Assembly: GCA_040217155.1 (NCBI GenBank) | Contig: JAVJNS010000036.1 | Coordinates: forward strand, 62,001-126,000 | From: Pelagibius sp040217155 | Lineage (GTDB): Bacteria; Pseudomonadota; Alphaproteobacteria; Kiloniellales; Kiloniellaceae | Direction: 5' to 3' | Length of the DNA: 64,000 nucleotides | Shown: positions 18,377 to 28,357 of the stretch, one piece after another | How positions within the stretch are numbered: the stretch's first letter is position 1 | Layout of the letters: the number at the start of each line of letters is the position of its first letter | Translations under genes and position numbers: made by a program | Notes under the pieces: model-generated | The model's database searches: none | What the model saw: only the letters and a program-made list of their open reading frames with translations | What the model was told of the DNA's origin: nothing

Positions 18377-20053
18377 TCAGCAGCCCGGCGGCCGCTGCAC
18401 CAGGCCCCAGCCGAAAGTGCTGTCCCGGCCCGGCTCGCCGAGGTCGCGGGCATCACCCCGAAGGGCCTGGCGGATGGCATCGGGTGAAGCGTCCGGGGCG
18501 CCGGCCAGGGCGACGGCGGCGGCGGCCGAGACGTAGGGCGTCGCGAAGGAGGTGCCGCTGTTGTAGCGGCCGCCCTGAGCCCCGCGCGCCGACCAGACGT
18601 CGACGCCGGGTGCGGCAAGGTCGATGTAGTCGCCGCGGTTGGCCGACTGGTAGGGCCGCAGGGCGGCGTCGACGGCGGTCACCGCCATGACCGGCGCATA
18701 GCCTGCCGGGAACACCGGCGCGGCGTTGGGCCCTTCGTTGCCGGCGGCGGCAACCAGGATCATCCCGTTGGCGGCGGCGCGTTCCGCCGTCACCCGCAGG
18801 ATCTGGTTGCCGGGGCCGGAGAGGCTGAGGTTGACGATCCGCACAGCTTCCTGACCCAGCCAGTCGACCGAGCGGGCGATGGCGTCGGTGGTACCGGCGA
18901 TCCGCCCATCCTCTTGAGTGCTGAAGATCGCCGCCGCGTAAAGGCGGGCGGCGGGGAGCAGTCCGCCAACGGCCGACCGCGGCGCGCCGACGATGATCGC
19001 CGCCACGGCGGTTCCGTGATCCGGCGGTGCGGGCGGCACGCCGGCGGCGATGAAGCTTCGCGCCGTCACGCGGCGCGCCGCAAAGGCCGGATGCGACAGG
19101 TCGACCGCCGTGTCTATCAATCCGATCTGGATCTCGGCGTCGCAGGCCGTCTCCTCCGCCCGCCAGCCGATCAGCCCCTTGGCGTATTGCCGCGGTTCGG
19201 CGGCGGTTTGGCTGGCCGCATCCGGTTCATAGAGGGCATTGGCGTCGAAGAGTGTCGCCGGAAAAGCCTGGCGCAGAGCGGCGAGAGCCGTGGGCACGTC
19301 CTGGCCGCTCGGCAGGCCGAGGCGCAGCAGGGCGAAGCCCAGCGCCGGAAGTTCCTGCAGCGCGCGTACCGCGTAGCCGAGAGTCGTCACCTGCTGGGCG
19401 AGCGCGGTGGCGTCGGCCAGAGTGCCGACGATCGCGAGGACTTCGTCGGCCAGACGATCCGCATCGCCAGCGGCGGGCCCCGGCAGCGGCGGCGGTGCAA
19501 TGCCCGGGGGTGTCGGACCTAGGGGCGTCGGACCGGGCGGCGTCGGACCAGGCGGCGTCGGGCGCTCGGTCTGGGGGGTGGGTCGGCGTGGCGGCGGACC
19601 GCCGGGGTCGCGCGGGCCCGGTCGGTCGACCCCGGCGCCGGCGTTGCCGTCGGCGTCGATCCCGGCCGAATTCTCAGCGCAGATCTGCAGTGGGCGGCGC
19701 TGCGCCGAAATCCAATCGCCGCTGCGCTTATCCTGGATCCCCAACTGGTACCAGTTGCCGGGGATCAGCTTCGGTGATCGGGGCACTGTCGCCGTGATCG
19801 AGCGGTCGGTCCAATTGCCGACCGGCAGTTCCACGCTGGCATTGGGATCGCGCAGCATCACCGCCCGGCCGCCGGCCCGCCCGAAGCCGCTGCCGCGCAC
19901 CACGATGCGGGCCCCGAAATCGACGCAGCCGATCACCCCGATGCCGAGAATGGAGGGCTTGGGCGCCTGCTGTGCCGGCGCTTCCGCCGCTGAAAAGGCG
20001 ACCACCAGCAGCCAGCAGAGTGCCGGCAAAGCGGATCTGCGAGACGCGAACAT
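18377..20053 (-). CDS. Secreted S8 (subtilisin-like) serine protease with IPT-like and prodomain-like regions
   Basis: This 558-residue protein has a signal peptide (cleavage near APA-QQ), an IPT/TIG-like beta domain (about 32-125), a Pro/Gly linker (about 143-193) with repeated TPPGP units, a prodomain-like segment (about 200-275) and the subtilase domain. The catalytic triad is D314 (GLIDTAVD), H346 (DHGTAVAAI) and S502 (NSGTSFATP); the oxyanion Asn is in AAAGNEGPN. It would act in the periplasm or outside the cell. It is the last gene of a sigma/anti-sigma/protease operon, 6 bases after the anti-sigma stop. Its prodomain-like region resembles the C-terminal domain of that anti-sigma factor. 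Confidence 0.92.
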   Translation of the reverse strand: MFASRRSALPALCWLLVVAFSAAEAPAQQAPKPSILGIGVIGCVDFGARIVVRGSGFGRAGGRAVMLRDPNASVELPVGNWTDRSITATVPRSPKLIPGNWYQLGIQDKRSGDWISAQRRPLQICAENSAGIDADGNAGAGVDRPGPRDPGGPPPRRPTPQTERPTPPGPTPPGPTPLGPTPPGIAPPPLPGPAAGDADRLADEVLAIVGTLADATALAQQVTTLGYAVRALQELPALGFALLRLGLPSGQDVPTALAALRQAFPATLFDANALYEPDAASQTAAEPRQYAKGLIGWRAEETACDAEIQIGLIDTAVDLSHPAFAARRVTARSFIAAGVPPAPPDHGTAVAAIIVGAPRSAVGGLLPAARLYAAAIFSTQEDGRIAGTTDAIARSVDWLGQEAVRIVNLSLSGPGNQILRVTAERAAANGMILVAAAGNEGPNAAPVFPAGYAPVMAVTAVDAALRPYQSANRGDYIDLAAPGVDVWSARGAQGGRYNSGTSFATPYVSAAAAVALAGAPDASPDAIRQALRGDARDLGEPGRDSTFGWGLVQRPPGC

Positions 20054-20059
20054 GAGCGG

Positions 20060-20695
20060 TTACTTCCGCTCCGCGAAGGTCACCACGTCGCCGCGGGCCC
20101 GGAGTGTGGCTAAAGCCTCTTCGATGGCGCCGTCGGCGGACTGCTGCAGTCGCAGGCCGTAGACGCCGAGGGCCGAGGGTCCGTCGGCGATGCTGGCGCC
20201 GGCGGACTGCAGGACTTCGCGAATTTCCCGCTCGGTCGCATCCGGGGCGAAGGTCACCTGCAGGACCGGAGGAACCAGTGCCACTTCGCCACCGGCGGGC
20301 TCGACGTCGCCGCCGGTACCGCCGGGCAGGCCGATCATGACGCCGGCCTGAACGACAACGGCAAGGCAGGCGGCGACGGCCAGCGGGCGCCAGAAGCTGG
20401 CGACGGTGACGGTTCTGCCGGCCAGCTTGTCGCCGCTGCCCTGGTCCTGCCGTTCGGCTTGCTCGATCTCGCGCTTCAGGCGTTGCAGGCCGAGTTCGCC
20501 GGGAGAATTCTCCTGCGGCTCTTCCTTGACCTGCCGGTGCAACTGACGCAGCAGTTCGACTTCGTCACGCGCTTGCGTGCTGCGTGCGAGATAGTCTTCG
20601 ACCCGCTCCAGTTCATCGTCGCTCAGGGTGCCGTTTACGTACCACGGCAGCAGGAGGTCCAGAGCCTCATCTCTCGTTCCATTTTGTGCCATCAT
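20060..20695 (-). CDS. Membrane anti-sigma factor with prodomain-like periplasmic domain
   Basis: This 211-residue protein has a cytoplasmic anti-sigma domain (residues 1-90, with the LLPWYVNGTLSDDELERVE signature but lacking the zinc-binding Cys residues), one transmembrane helix (about 101-123) and a periplasmic domain (about 144-208). The last reads LQVTFAPDATEREIREVLQ, then SALGVYGLRL, then EEALATLRARGDVVTF, a beta-alpha-beta pattern like subtilase I9-type prodomains. Its ATG at 20695 overlaps the sigma factor stop (ATGA), so the two are co-translated. It is expected to hold the ECF sigma factor at the membrane until a periplasmic event releases it. Confidence 0.88.
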   Translation of the reverse strand: MMAQNGTRDEALDLLLPWYVNGTLSDDELERVEDYLARSTQARDEVELLRQLHRQVKEEPQENSPGELGLQRLKREIEQAERQDQGSGDKLAGRTVTVASFWRPLAVAACLAVVVQAGVMIGLPGGTGGDVEPAGGEVALVPPVLQVTFAPDATEREIREVLQSAGASIADGPSALGVYGLRLQQSADGAIEEALATLRARGDVVTFAERK

Positions 20696-21246
20696 GACAG
20701 TCCCATCTCTTTGAGCCCCGCAAGGCACTTCATCAGCGCCTTTTTCGCGTGAAACATCCTCGTCTTCACCGTTCCCTCGGGGCAGCCGACGATGTCGGCG
20801 ATTTCCCCGTAGGGGAGGTCTTCGAAGAAAGCCAGATGGACCACGCTGCGGTGCGCCTCCGAAAGTTGATCGACACAGCGCCGTACCTGTTCCGCGTCCT
20901 GGGCCGCCGAGAGCGTTTCTGCCGGGTTGGGAGAGTCGTCATCGGCAATCTCCGGATCCAGCTCCACACTCTCGCCTGGCTTGCGCCGGCGGATCCGGTC
21001 GATCGCTTTGTGGTGGGCGATACCGAGTACCCAAGTGCTCACCGACGATCGGCCTTCAAAGCGGCCGGCACTGCGCCAGACTTCGAACATGACCTCATTG
21101 AGTACGTCGGCGGCATCGAAGGAATCGTTCAATTTCGAGCGAATAAATCGGTAAACGCGTCCCTCGTAGGCCCGATAGAAGGCATCCATGGCGCTCTGGT
21201 CGCCGTTCGCCATACGGCTCAGCAGCTCTCGATCGTCCTCAGTCAA
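20692..21246 (-). CDS. ECF-type RNA polymerase sigma factor
   Basis: This 184-residue protein has the sigma-70 region 2 (DAFYRAYEGRVYRFIRSKL, DAADVLNEVMFEVWRSAGRFEGRSSVSTWVLGIAHHKAIDRIRR) and region 4 (LSEAHRSVVHLAFFEDLPYGEIADIVGCPEGTVKTRMFHAKKAL). It has only these two regions, as in the ECF group. It overlaps the anti-sigma gene by 4 bases and lies 42 bases after the paralogous secreted-protein gene. Its target promoters are unknown; the adjacent envelope genes are the obvious candidates. Confidence 0.95.
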   Translation of the reverse strand: MTEDDRELLSRMANGDQSAMDAFYRAYEGRVYRFIRSKLNDSFDAADVLNEVMFEVWRSAGRFEGRSSVSTWVLGIAHHKAIDRIRRRKPGESVELDPEIADDDSPNPAETLSAAQDAEQVRRCVDQLSEAHRSVVHLAFFEDLPYGEIADIVGCPEGTVKTRMFHAKKALMKCLAGLKEMGLS

Positions 21247-21288
21247 GAGTAGCCCCTGTCGCTGGCGGCGCCTCGGGCCCCATGGCGC

Positions 21289-22530
<1,242 letters not shown>

Positions 22531-22705
22531 GATCTGATTCCTCGGATGGTTGTTTGCGGGCGGCTGTTTGCGGACAGCTGTTTGCCCCGCCAAACTTTGG
22601 GCCAAAGGTTCGGCGCAACAGCAACCCTGCGAAAGCCTGCGGGCCGCTGGCATGCAGCCCGAAGCGGGACAACCGCTGCTGTTGCTTCAGGTCTGTCGCA
22701 GCCCG

Positions 22706-22732
22706 GCGGCCGAAGGTTCATTGTTCGGCCGC
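22706..22732 (-). terminator. Hairpin after secreted paralogue 2
   Basis: GCGGCCGAA at 22706-22714 and TTCGGCCGC at 22724-22732 form a perfect 9-bp stem with a 9-base loop, 12 bases beyond the stop of the gene at 22745-23968. There is no clear U-tract, so it may be a partial terminator or an mRNA-stabilising hairpin within the envelope gene cluster. Confidence 0.5.
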
Positions 22733-22744
22733 GGCGATCGCTTC

Positions 22745-23968
22745 CTAGGGCTTGTAGATTTCCCGCGGCGGGCTGACCCCCAGGAGAGTGCCGTCTTGGT
22801 CGATCGCCTTGACGGTCCAGAGATAGCGGCGGTCCGGCGGAAGGTGCGCGAGGCTGTAATCCTTCAGCCTGACTTCGGTGACAGCACCTGGAGCGACGAT
22901 GCCGGTCAGCGCTTGCCGGCCCTGGACGCTGCCGGTGTCGGGTACCGGATCCAGCGGCACGCTGGACACGGTTTCGTCGTTTGCCACGATCTCGGCGGGG
23001 CCGGATGGCGCGCCGAAGAATTCCAGCTTGTAGAGATAGGTGCCGGGTACGGCCTGCCAGGCGAAGCGCGTTGTCAGGGTCAGGGGCGTCCCGGGCGAGG
23101 GCGCCGTCACCAGCATGAGCAGCGGTTCCTGCTTCTCGGGCAGCGGGCTCTTCGGCGTCACGTAGTATTGCAGCTCAGGCTCGTCGAAGAAGGGATCCGG
23201 ATCTGTCAATCGCAGCCGCACGAAGGTGTTGCCCTCAAAGCGCGTCGGCAGCGGTGGCGAGACGATGGTCGTGCGGCGCCCGCCGGCAACACCCTGGCGA
23301 ACCAATGCCAGGGGGCGGAACACCGGTGTCCCTGCGGTGGTGGACGCTTCGGCGATTTCCCACTGGCCCGAGATCAGCCCCGAACCGGTCGTGTTGAGCT
23401 CGGCTATTGCGCGCAGGCGGCTGCCCTTGGGTAGCACCTTGACCCTGGTTCTGTCGTCGAATTGAAGGTCAAGGCGGCTGACCGAAAAGGGCTCGGAGCC
23501 CGGCCCGGAAGGATTGAGGTCGACGCTGCCCGTGCCGCTGGCCGGGCCCGGCGGGACGCCGGTGTCGGTGAAGCTGCGCCGATAGACAACCGGAACTCCT
23601 GACTTGATGGCGCGGAAGGCGGCCGCCCGCGGGATGGTGATGGTCTCGGTGAAGACCAGCGATTCATTGGCAGGCGTCAAGCCCGGCACACTGCGCGAAA
23701 GGATGCGTGAAATGGTGCCGACCGTCGCGCCGTTGACGAGCAGGCGCCCATTCGGCGAGCTGACGGTTCCGGGATTTGGGTTGACGGTGCCGGGATTGCG
23801 GACCACCAGCCAGGTGACCGTGATGGTGCTCGGAGCCGTTGCAGAGATGGCGATCCGGCTTTGCGTGGTGTCAACGCTGACAATTCCTGCCATCGCCGGC
23901 GGGCCGGCGAAGAATGCCGCAAGACAGACGACAAGCGCGGCAGCGAGGGAGCGATGTCGCAGGATCAT
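22745..23968 (-). CDS. Secreted FN3-like protein, paralogue 2
   Basis: This 407-residue protein has a clear signal peptide (LAAALVVCLAAFFAGPPAMA) and the same architecture as the gene at 21289-22530: a beta-rich N-terminal region, the shared AELNTTGSGLISG and RPLALVRQGVAG blocks, an FN3-like module (RFAWQAVPGTYLYKLEFFG, RRYLWTVKAIDQDGTLLG) and terminal REIYKP. The two are a tandem duplication that has diverged. It starts 12 bases after the barrel gene stop and is probably in one operon with it. No enzyme motif is present. Confidence 0.78.
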   Translation of the reverse strand: MILRHRSLAAALVVCLAAFFAGPPAMAGIVSVDTTQSRIAISATAPSTITVTWLVVRNPGTVNPNPGTVSSPNGRLLVNGATVGTISRILSRSVPGLTPANESLVFTETITIPRAAAFRAIKSGVPVVYRRSFTDTGVPPGPASGTGSVDLNPSGPGSEPFSVSRLDLQFDDRTRVKVLPKGSRLRAIAELNTTGSGLISGQWEIAEASTTAGTPVFRPLALVRQGVAGGRRTTIVSPPLPTRFEGNTFVRLRLTDPDPFFDEPELQYYVTPKSPLPEKQEPLLMLVTAPSPGTPLTLTTRFAWQAVPGTYLYKLEFFGAPSGPAEIVANDETVSSVPLDPVPDTGSVQGRQALTGIVAPGAVTEVRLKDYSLAHLPPDRRYLWTVKAIDQDGTLLGVSPPREIYKP

Positions 23969-23980
23969 GGCTTCACCCCC

Positions 23981-26077
23981 TCAGTAGGCGACCGGCAAGG
24001 ACAGCCGGAGTGTGGTGAATGCCTGGTACTGCATGTCGTCCTCGGAGTTGGAGAAATCGTCGTTCGTCTGCTGAACGAAGCCGGAGAACGCCAGCGCGAT
24101 ACCCAATTGATTGACCTCCGCCGGGCGCAGAGTCCAGACAACCTCGCCGTTGAGACTGCTCGTATCCGGTGTGTCGCCGTCGCCCATGCGGTGGTTCAAA
24201 GAGTAGTACATCGAGGCCGTGAGGGTTTCGGGAATCACTGTGATATCGACGCCGAGCCCGGCGACCAGGTTCTGTGCGTCGTCGCCCTCATCCAGATCTT
24301 CGAACATATCCCATTGGAGGCTGGGTGACAGGGCCAGCCAGTCGTCGACCAGAACATAGGCGCTGAGCGCCGTGGAGTTGTTCCGCGTGTCGCTGCTCAG
24401 ATCGACGTGATCTTCAAACGAATAGATCGTGTGGGACAGGTTCCAGCTCCAGGTCTGGTAGTTGGAGCCGGAGCTGAGGGTCAGCGAGCGGGTGGTGTTG
24501 TCGGCATCGTCGTCGGGAAAGTCTTGCGAGTGTTCGACACGGTCGATTTCGTAGAGCGCGGCGGAAATGCCGAAGAAGGGTTGCCCGTACCACGGCATGG
24601 AACCGTCTTCGAGCGGTTCGACAAAGGGTGTGTAGGTCCCATTGAAGTAAGCGTTGATGTTGCGGTCGGTCGGCAGGAAATCCAGGTCGTCGACGTTGTT
24701 CAGCTGATGATCGAGGCGGAGTTGCGCCGCGAACTCGTCCCAAAAGAAATCGGAGTAGACGGTCGTCGTTTCCCGGTCGGGCTGCAGGGAGGGGTTGGCG
24801 AGGCTCTGAAAGAAGGTGTCGACCTCATCGCGTTGAACGCCGATGGTCCAGTTGAACACGCTGCCGTCCAGGGTGGCGCCGCGCAGCGGCTCCAGTGATG
24901 CCAATACCGAATAGGCGTTGGCCGTCTCGGGACTGAAGCCTTCATCCTTGCCGTCGAAATCGAACTCGGTCTCGGCGTATTCGCCGCGCAGCCGCAGGGC
25001 CTCGTCGAACCACAGGGTGTCGGCGGCAACCGACCAGCCGCTGCCGTCTTGAATCACTTCTTCCGTCCCGATGCCGAAGCCGCCGTCGCTACCCTCGCCG
25101 GTGTAGAAAGTGCCGGTCAGGACGATGTTGTCTTTCAGCGCCTCGATAGGACGGATGGCGACCGAGGCGCCTTCGACCCGGTCTTCTTCGTGGCTGATGC
25201 CGACCACGTGGCGGGTGCCAACCAGGGATTCGGTGCGCTGTACGAAGCCGGTCACGGTCAGCCGGTCGTCGGCCAGTCCGGCCCGAAAGGAGGCGCCGCG
25301 GCGGTAGAACCCGGACATGATCAGGTTGTCGATGCCGGTGTCATGGTCACCGACGGTCAGCCCGGCGAAAAAGTTCTCGTTCTCGATGTCGCCGTCGATC
25401 CGGTATTCGCCGATGTCGAAGTTGCGCTCGTCAAGACCGAGTTCCAGCTGGCTGTTGTAGAGGTAGTTGCCGCGGGCGGAGACGCGCCACTGTTCGTCGC
25501 CGGCAGCGGCTTCGACATTGCCGCCGCTTTCTCCGGTGACGTGCTGCGACGGGGTGGTGAGGCCGCGGTCGGCAACCCGCGCATTGATCTCGCCGGCGAT
25601 ATCGGCCGTAAGCGAGAGATCGCGAAGCAGTTCGGAATGGCGGATATCCAGGGTCCAGGAGCCGCGTTCCAGGATCGAGCCGTCGTCGCCACGTTCTACC
25701 AGCCGCAGGTGATGGGCGCCGCTCGACAGTGCTTCGGGGGGAGTCAAGACGAGACGCCCGGCCTCGACGGTGGCAAAGGCCGTCATGTCGAGGTCGTCGA
25801 GTTCGACCGCGAGTCTCGGATAGATTGCCGCGTCGAGATCGCTCGGCAGGGCAAGGACAATAGGGTCGTTGCGGTTTCTGCTGCCGTTTTCCGTCGACAC
25901 CAATTCCGGCACCCAGTCGCCCTGGGCCAGCGCAGCTTCTCCGCTTGCGAGCAGTGCCAGCGTCACCGCGACTGCCGCAACTCCCGGTCGCGGCCCCGGC
26001 AGAATGCTTAAGCGGGAGCGGCCAGATACGCCTTCACAGCTTCCGGCGCCAGACCCGCCAGACTTGTCTTCCCACAT
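23981..26077 (-). CDS. Putative outer-membrane beta-barrel protein
   Basis: This protein of about 698 residues begins with a basic segment and a signal-like helix (VAAVAVTLALLASGEAALA), then a short Ig-like region (about 50-150), then some 500 residues of alternating amphipathic strands rich in Tyr, Trp, Asp and Asn, for example NYQTWSWNLSHTIYSFE and LTASMYYSLNHRM. It ends in a strand finishing LSLPVAY, with a terminal aromatic as in barrel proteins. I do not recognise a specific family. It heads the minus-strand envelope cluster. Upstream, GGAAC at 26145-26141 followed by N16 and CGCC is a weak ECF-type promoter candidate. The ATG at 26077 follows AGGGG. Confidence 0.7.
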   Translation of the reverse strand: MWEDKSGGSGAGSCEGVSGRSRLSILPGPRPGVAAVAVTLALLASGEAALAQGDWVPELVSTENGSRNRNDPIVLALPSDLDAAIYPRLAVELDDLDMTAFATVEAGRLVLTPPEALSSGAHHLRLVERGDDGSILERGSWTLDIRHSELLRDLSLTADIAGEINARVADRGLTTPSQHVTGESGGNVEAAAGDEQWRVSARGNYLYNSQLELGLDERNFDIGEYRIDGDIENENFFAGLTVGDHDTGIDNLIMSGFYRRGASFRAGLADDRLTVTGFVQRTESLVGTRHVVGISHEEDRVEGASVAIRPIEALKDNIVLTGTFYTGEGSDGGFGIGTEEVIQDGSGWSVAADTLWFDEALRLRGEYAETEFDFDGKDEGFSPETANAYSVLASLEPLRGATLDGSVFNWTIGVQRDEVDTFFQSLANPSLQPDRETTTVYSDFFWDEFAAQLRLDHQLNNVDDLDFLPTDRNINAYFNGTYTPFVEPLEDGSMPWYGQPFFGISAALYEIDRVEHSQDFPDDDADNTTRSLTLSSGSNYQTWSWNLSHTIYSFEDHVDLSSDTRNNSTALSAYVLVDDWLALSPSLQWDMFEDLDEGDDAQNLVAGLGVDITVIPETLTASMYYSLNHRMGDGDTPDTSSLNGEVVWTLRPAEVNQLGIALAFSGFVQQTNDDFSNSEDDMQYQAFTTLRLSLPVAY

Positions 26078-26278
26078 TGGCCCCTGCCTTCCGGTCCACC
26101 CCAACCGGCGAAGAATTAAGGGCGACTCTCCCACGTTGCCGTTCCGTAATATCCTGAAAGCGTCGTCAAAGGAAGGATGTGCCTTGTGGTATCTCTTAAT
26201 TTCATGGCTTGGCGGCGATGCGGTTTTGTGTGCGATAACGGGAGATCGCGGCGTTTGGGCAAGAGGCCAGCACGGAAA

Positions 26279-27094
26279 ATGGCGGGAAAATCGGCGCAGA
26301 AACCAAAGTTTCGGCTTTGCGCGGTGAACATGAACAGGACCGTCGAAAGGACGGACTACGAGAAGCGGCTCAAGCGGGAGCAGCTGCTTCTGCGGCGGAT
26401 TCAGCAAGCCTATCTGGCTTTCGGCGCTCGCGGGATCATCGTCTTTGAGGGCTGGGACGCCGGCGGCAAGGGCGGCGCCATCCGGCGCATGAGCGCCGTT
26501 ATGGACCCTCGCGGTTTCAAAGTCTGGCCGATCGGCGCGCCCCGGGACAGCGACAAGGCGCGGCACTACCTCCATCGCTTCTGGGAGCGCTTGCCACCGG
26601 CCGGCGGCATCTCGGTCTTCGATCGCTCCTGGTACGGCAGGGTCCTGGTCGAGCGGGTCGAAGGCTTCGCGAGCGCGGCGGAGTGGGCGCGGGCGTATCG
26701 GGAGATCAATGAATTCGAGCGGATGCTCATCGACGACGGCGTCCGCATCGTGAAGCTCTTCATGCATATCACCCCGGAGGAGCAGTTGAGCCGCTTCGAG
26801 CAGCGCCTCAGCGATCCGTTGAAACGGTGGAAGCTGACCTATGAGGATTTCCGCAACCGCGATCGCCGGCCCGACTATGAAGCGGCGATCGAGGAAATGG
26901 TCGAGCGCACGTCGACGGAACTCGCGCCCTGGCACGTGATCGGCGCGAACGACAAGAAATATGCGCGCATCGAGGCGCTGAGCCTGATCACCGGGATCTT
27001 GGCGAAAGGCGTCGACCTGGAGCCGCGGCCGATGGACGAGGAAGCCAAGTCGCTGGCCCGCGCGCTCTTCGGCACACTGCCGAAGGATCTATGA
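26279..27094 (+). CDS. ppk2: Polyphosphate kinase 2 family protein
   Basis: This protein of about 271 residues transfers phosphate between polyphosphate and nucleotides. The P-loop is FEGWDAGGKGG, followed by the PPK2 blocks DPRGFKVWPIGAPRDSDKARHY, VFDRSWYGRVLVERVEGF (Walker B and lid region) and RWKLTYEDFRNRDRRPDYE. Which nucleotide (ADP, AMP or GDP) is used is not certain. The start is uncertain: an ATG at 26177 has a close AGGAAGG but adds a non-conserved Cys/Arg-rich stretch, so I place it at 26279; an ATG at 26330 is also possible. It is divergent from the envelope cluster and overlaps the end of the O-antigen ligase by 6 bases, tail to tail. Confidence 0.9.
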   Translation: MAGKSAQKPKFRLCAVNMNRTVERTDYEKRLKREQLLLRRIQQAYLAFGARGIIVFEGWDAGGKGGAIRRMSAVMDPRGFKVWPIGAPRDSDKARHYLHRFWERLPPAGGISVFDRSWYGRVLVERVEGFASAAEWARAYREINEFERMLIDDGVRIVKLFMHITPEEQLSRFEQRLSDPLKRWKLTYEDFRNRDRRPDYEAAIEEMVERTSTELAPWHVIGANDKKYARIEALSLITGILAKGVDLEPRPMDEEAKSLARALFGTLPKDL

Positions 27095-28357
27095 AGGGGA
27101 GGCGGGCCGCCCGGCCGGATTCCGCCCAGCCGGATTCCGCCCAGCCGGATTCGGCCCAGCCGACCCCTGTGGGGCCAGTTCCCGCGCCGCCAGCAGAGCG
27201 AGGGGCAGCCAGAGAGTGATCCACTCGCGCCCAATGTTTTGCACCAGGCTGCGGCTGTCGAACAGCGATGCCGTCAATCCGAAAGCCAGGAGCACCAGAT
27301 AGATCGTGGCGCCGTCCCGCGCCGCTTGCCCGGCGCGCCAGAGAGCGGTGCCGATTAGTGCCGCCAGGAGCAGCGTCGCCGGCAAGCCGCCGTAGAGCTG
27401 GTTGGCCAAGAGCAGATTGTGCGGCGAGCGCGACGGGCCGTTTTTTCCGGTGAAGGCGAAGTCCGCCAGACTGCCGAAGCCGAACCACGGCCGCGCGGCA
27501 ATCGAATCGAGCGCTTCGCGCCAGATGGCGAAGTGGCCGCTCTCGCCGCGCGTGAAGAGCATTTCAAAGGGCCGAAAATCGGCGAGCAGGCCGATGACGA
27601 GGCCGGCGGCGAAGAGGCAGGCGACGGCAATGGCGATGCGGCGGTCGGCGATCGCCAGGCCGAGAACCAGGGCGGCGGCCAGGGCGATCAGCGGTCCGCG
27701 GCTGCCCGACAGCAGCATGAAGGCGGTGCAGAGGCCGATGACGCCGAGCCACAGCAGGCGCGCCGGCCAGCTCGCCGACCGCGGCAGCAGGACGAAGGCG
27801 CTGGTGAGCAGGACGAAGCCATAGAGCGTGGCCCCGATCACCGGATGGCTGGCGATGCCGAAGCCGCCGAGCCTGACTTCGTGGACGATGGTTCCGGCGA
27901 GCAAGGCCGTGAAGACCGCCAGCAGGCTTGCTCCCGCCACCAGGGAGAGCCAGACATAGAGGCGTCTCTCGAAGCCGCGGTCACGCAGCGCCAGCAGGCT
28001 GGCGGTGACGAAGAACAGCAGTGCCAGCAGCGTGACCCGCAGCAGGTTGCCCAGGGCCGGCAGGGTCAGGCCGTCGCTCCACAGCGCCGCGATGAAGAAG
28101 TAGCCGAGGTAGGCCAAGGCCAGCCGGGCGAGGGCGGAGCCCCACAGGTCGCGGTAGCCGAGCCGGGGCAGGCTCAGCAGGAACAGCGGCACGGCGGTCA
28201 GGTAGAAGAGGTTGCGGTGGCCCCGCGTCTCCAGCACGAAAGCCGCGCCGAGCGCGACGATGCAGACAGCGGCGACGACCTCGGTCTGGGTGACTAGGCC
28301 ATAGAACTTTTTCGCGGCGCCGGCTGCTCTGTCGAAAAGGGGATTTCTGTCGGCCAA
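27089..28357 (-). CDS. O-antigen ligase / Wzy-type membrane protein
   Basis: This protein of about 422 residues has around ten to twelve transmembrane helices and the Wzy_C/O-antigen ligase region: a periplasmic loop with SGSRGPLIALAAALVLGL, then GHFAIWREALDSIAARPWFGFG and SRSPHNLLLANQLYGGL, where the Arg and His are the usual functional residues. It would join O-polysaccharide to lipid A-core or polymerise it. The start appears to be a TTG at 28357 inside the upstream glycosyltransferase gene (64-base overlap). The C-terminus is extended by short NPAGR repeats encoded by the tandem repeat at 27114-27158. Confidence 0.85.
   Translation of the reverse strand: MADRNPLFDRAAGAAKKFYGLVTQTEVVAAVCIVALGAAFVLETRGHRNLFYLTAVPLFLLSLPRLGYRDLWGSALARLALAYLGYFFIAALWSDGLTLPALGNLLRVTLLALLFFVTASLLALRDRGFERRLYVWLSLVAGASLLAVFTALLAGTIVHEVRLGGFGIASHPVIGATLYGFVLLTSAFVLLPRSASWPARLLWLGVIGLCTAFMLLSGSRGPLIALAAALVLGLAIADRRIAIAVACLFAAGLVIGLLADFRPFEMLFTRGESGHFAIWREALDSIAARPWFGFGSLADFAFTGKNGPSRSPHNLLLANQLYGGLPATLLLAALIGTALWRAGQAARDGATIYLVLLAFGLTASLFDSRSLVQNIGREWITLWLPLALLAARELAPQGSAGPNPAGRNPAGRNPAGRPASPS
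27114..27158. repeat. Three 15-bp tandem repeats at the end of the ligase gene
   Basis: Three units of GCCGGATTCCGCCCA (the third differs by one base) lie in frame at the 3' end of the minus-strand O-antigen ligase gene and encode NPAGR repeats. Copy-number change would lengthen or shorten the cytosolic tail by 5 residues without a frameshift. Confidence 0.9.

Noticed and set aside
26078..26935. N-terminal extension of the barrel protein to 26935
   Set aside because: It would overlap the opposite-strand PPK2 gene; the signal-like segment and ribosome site support the start at 26077.
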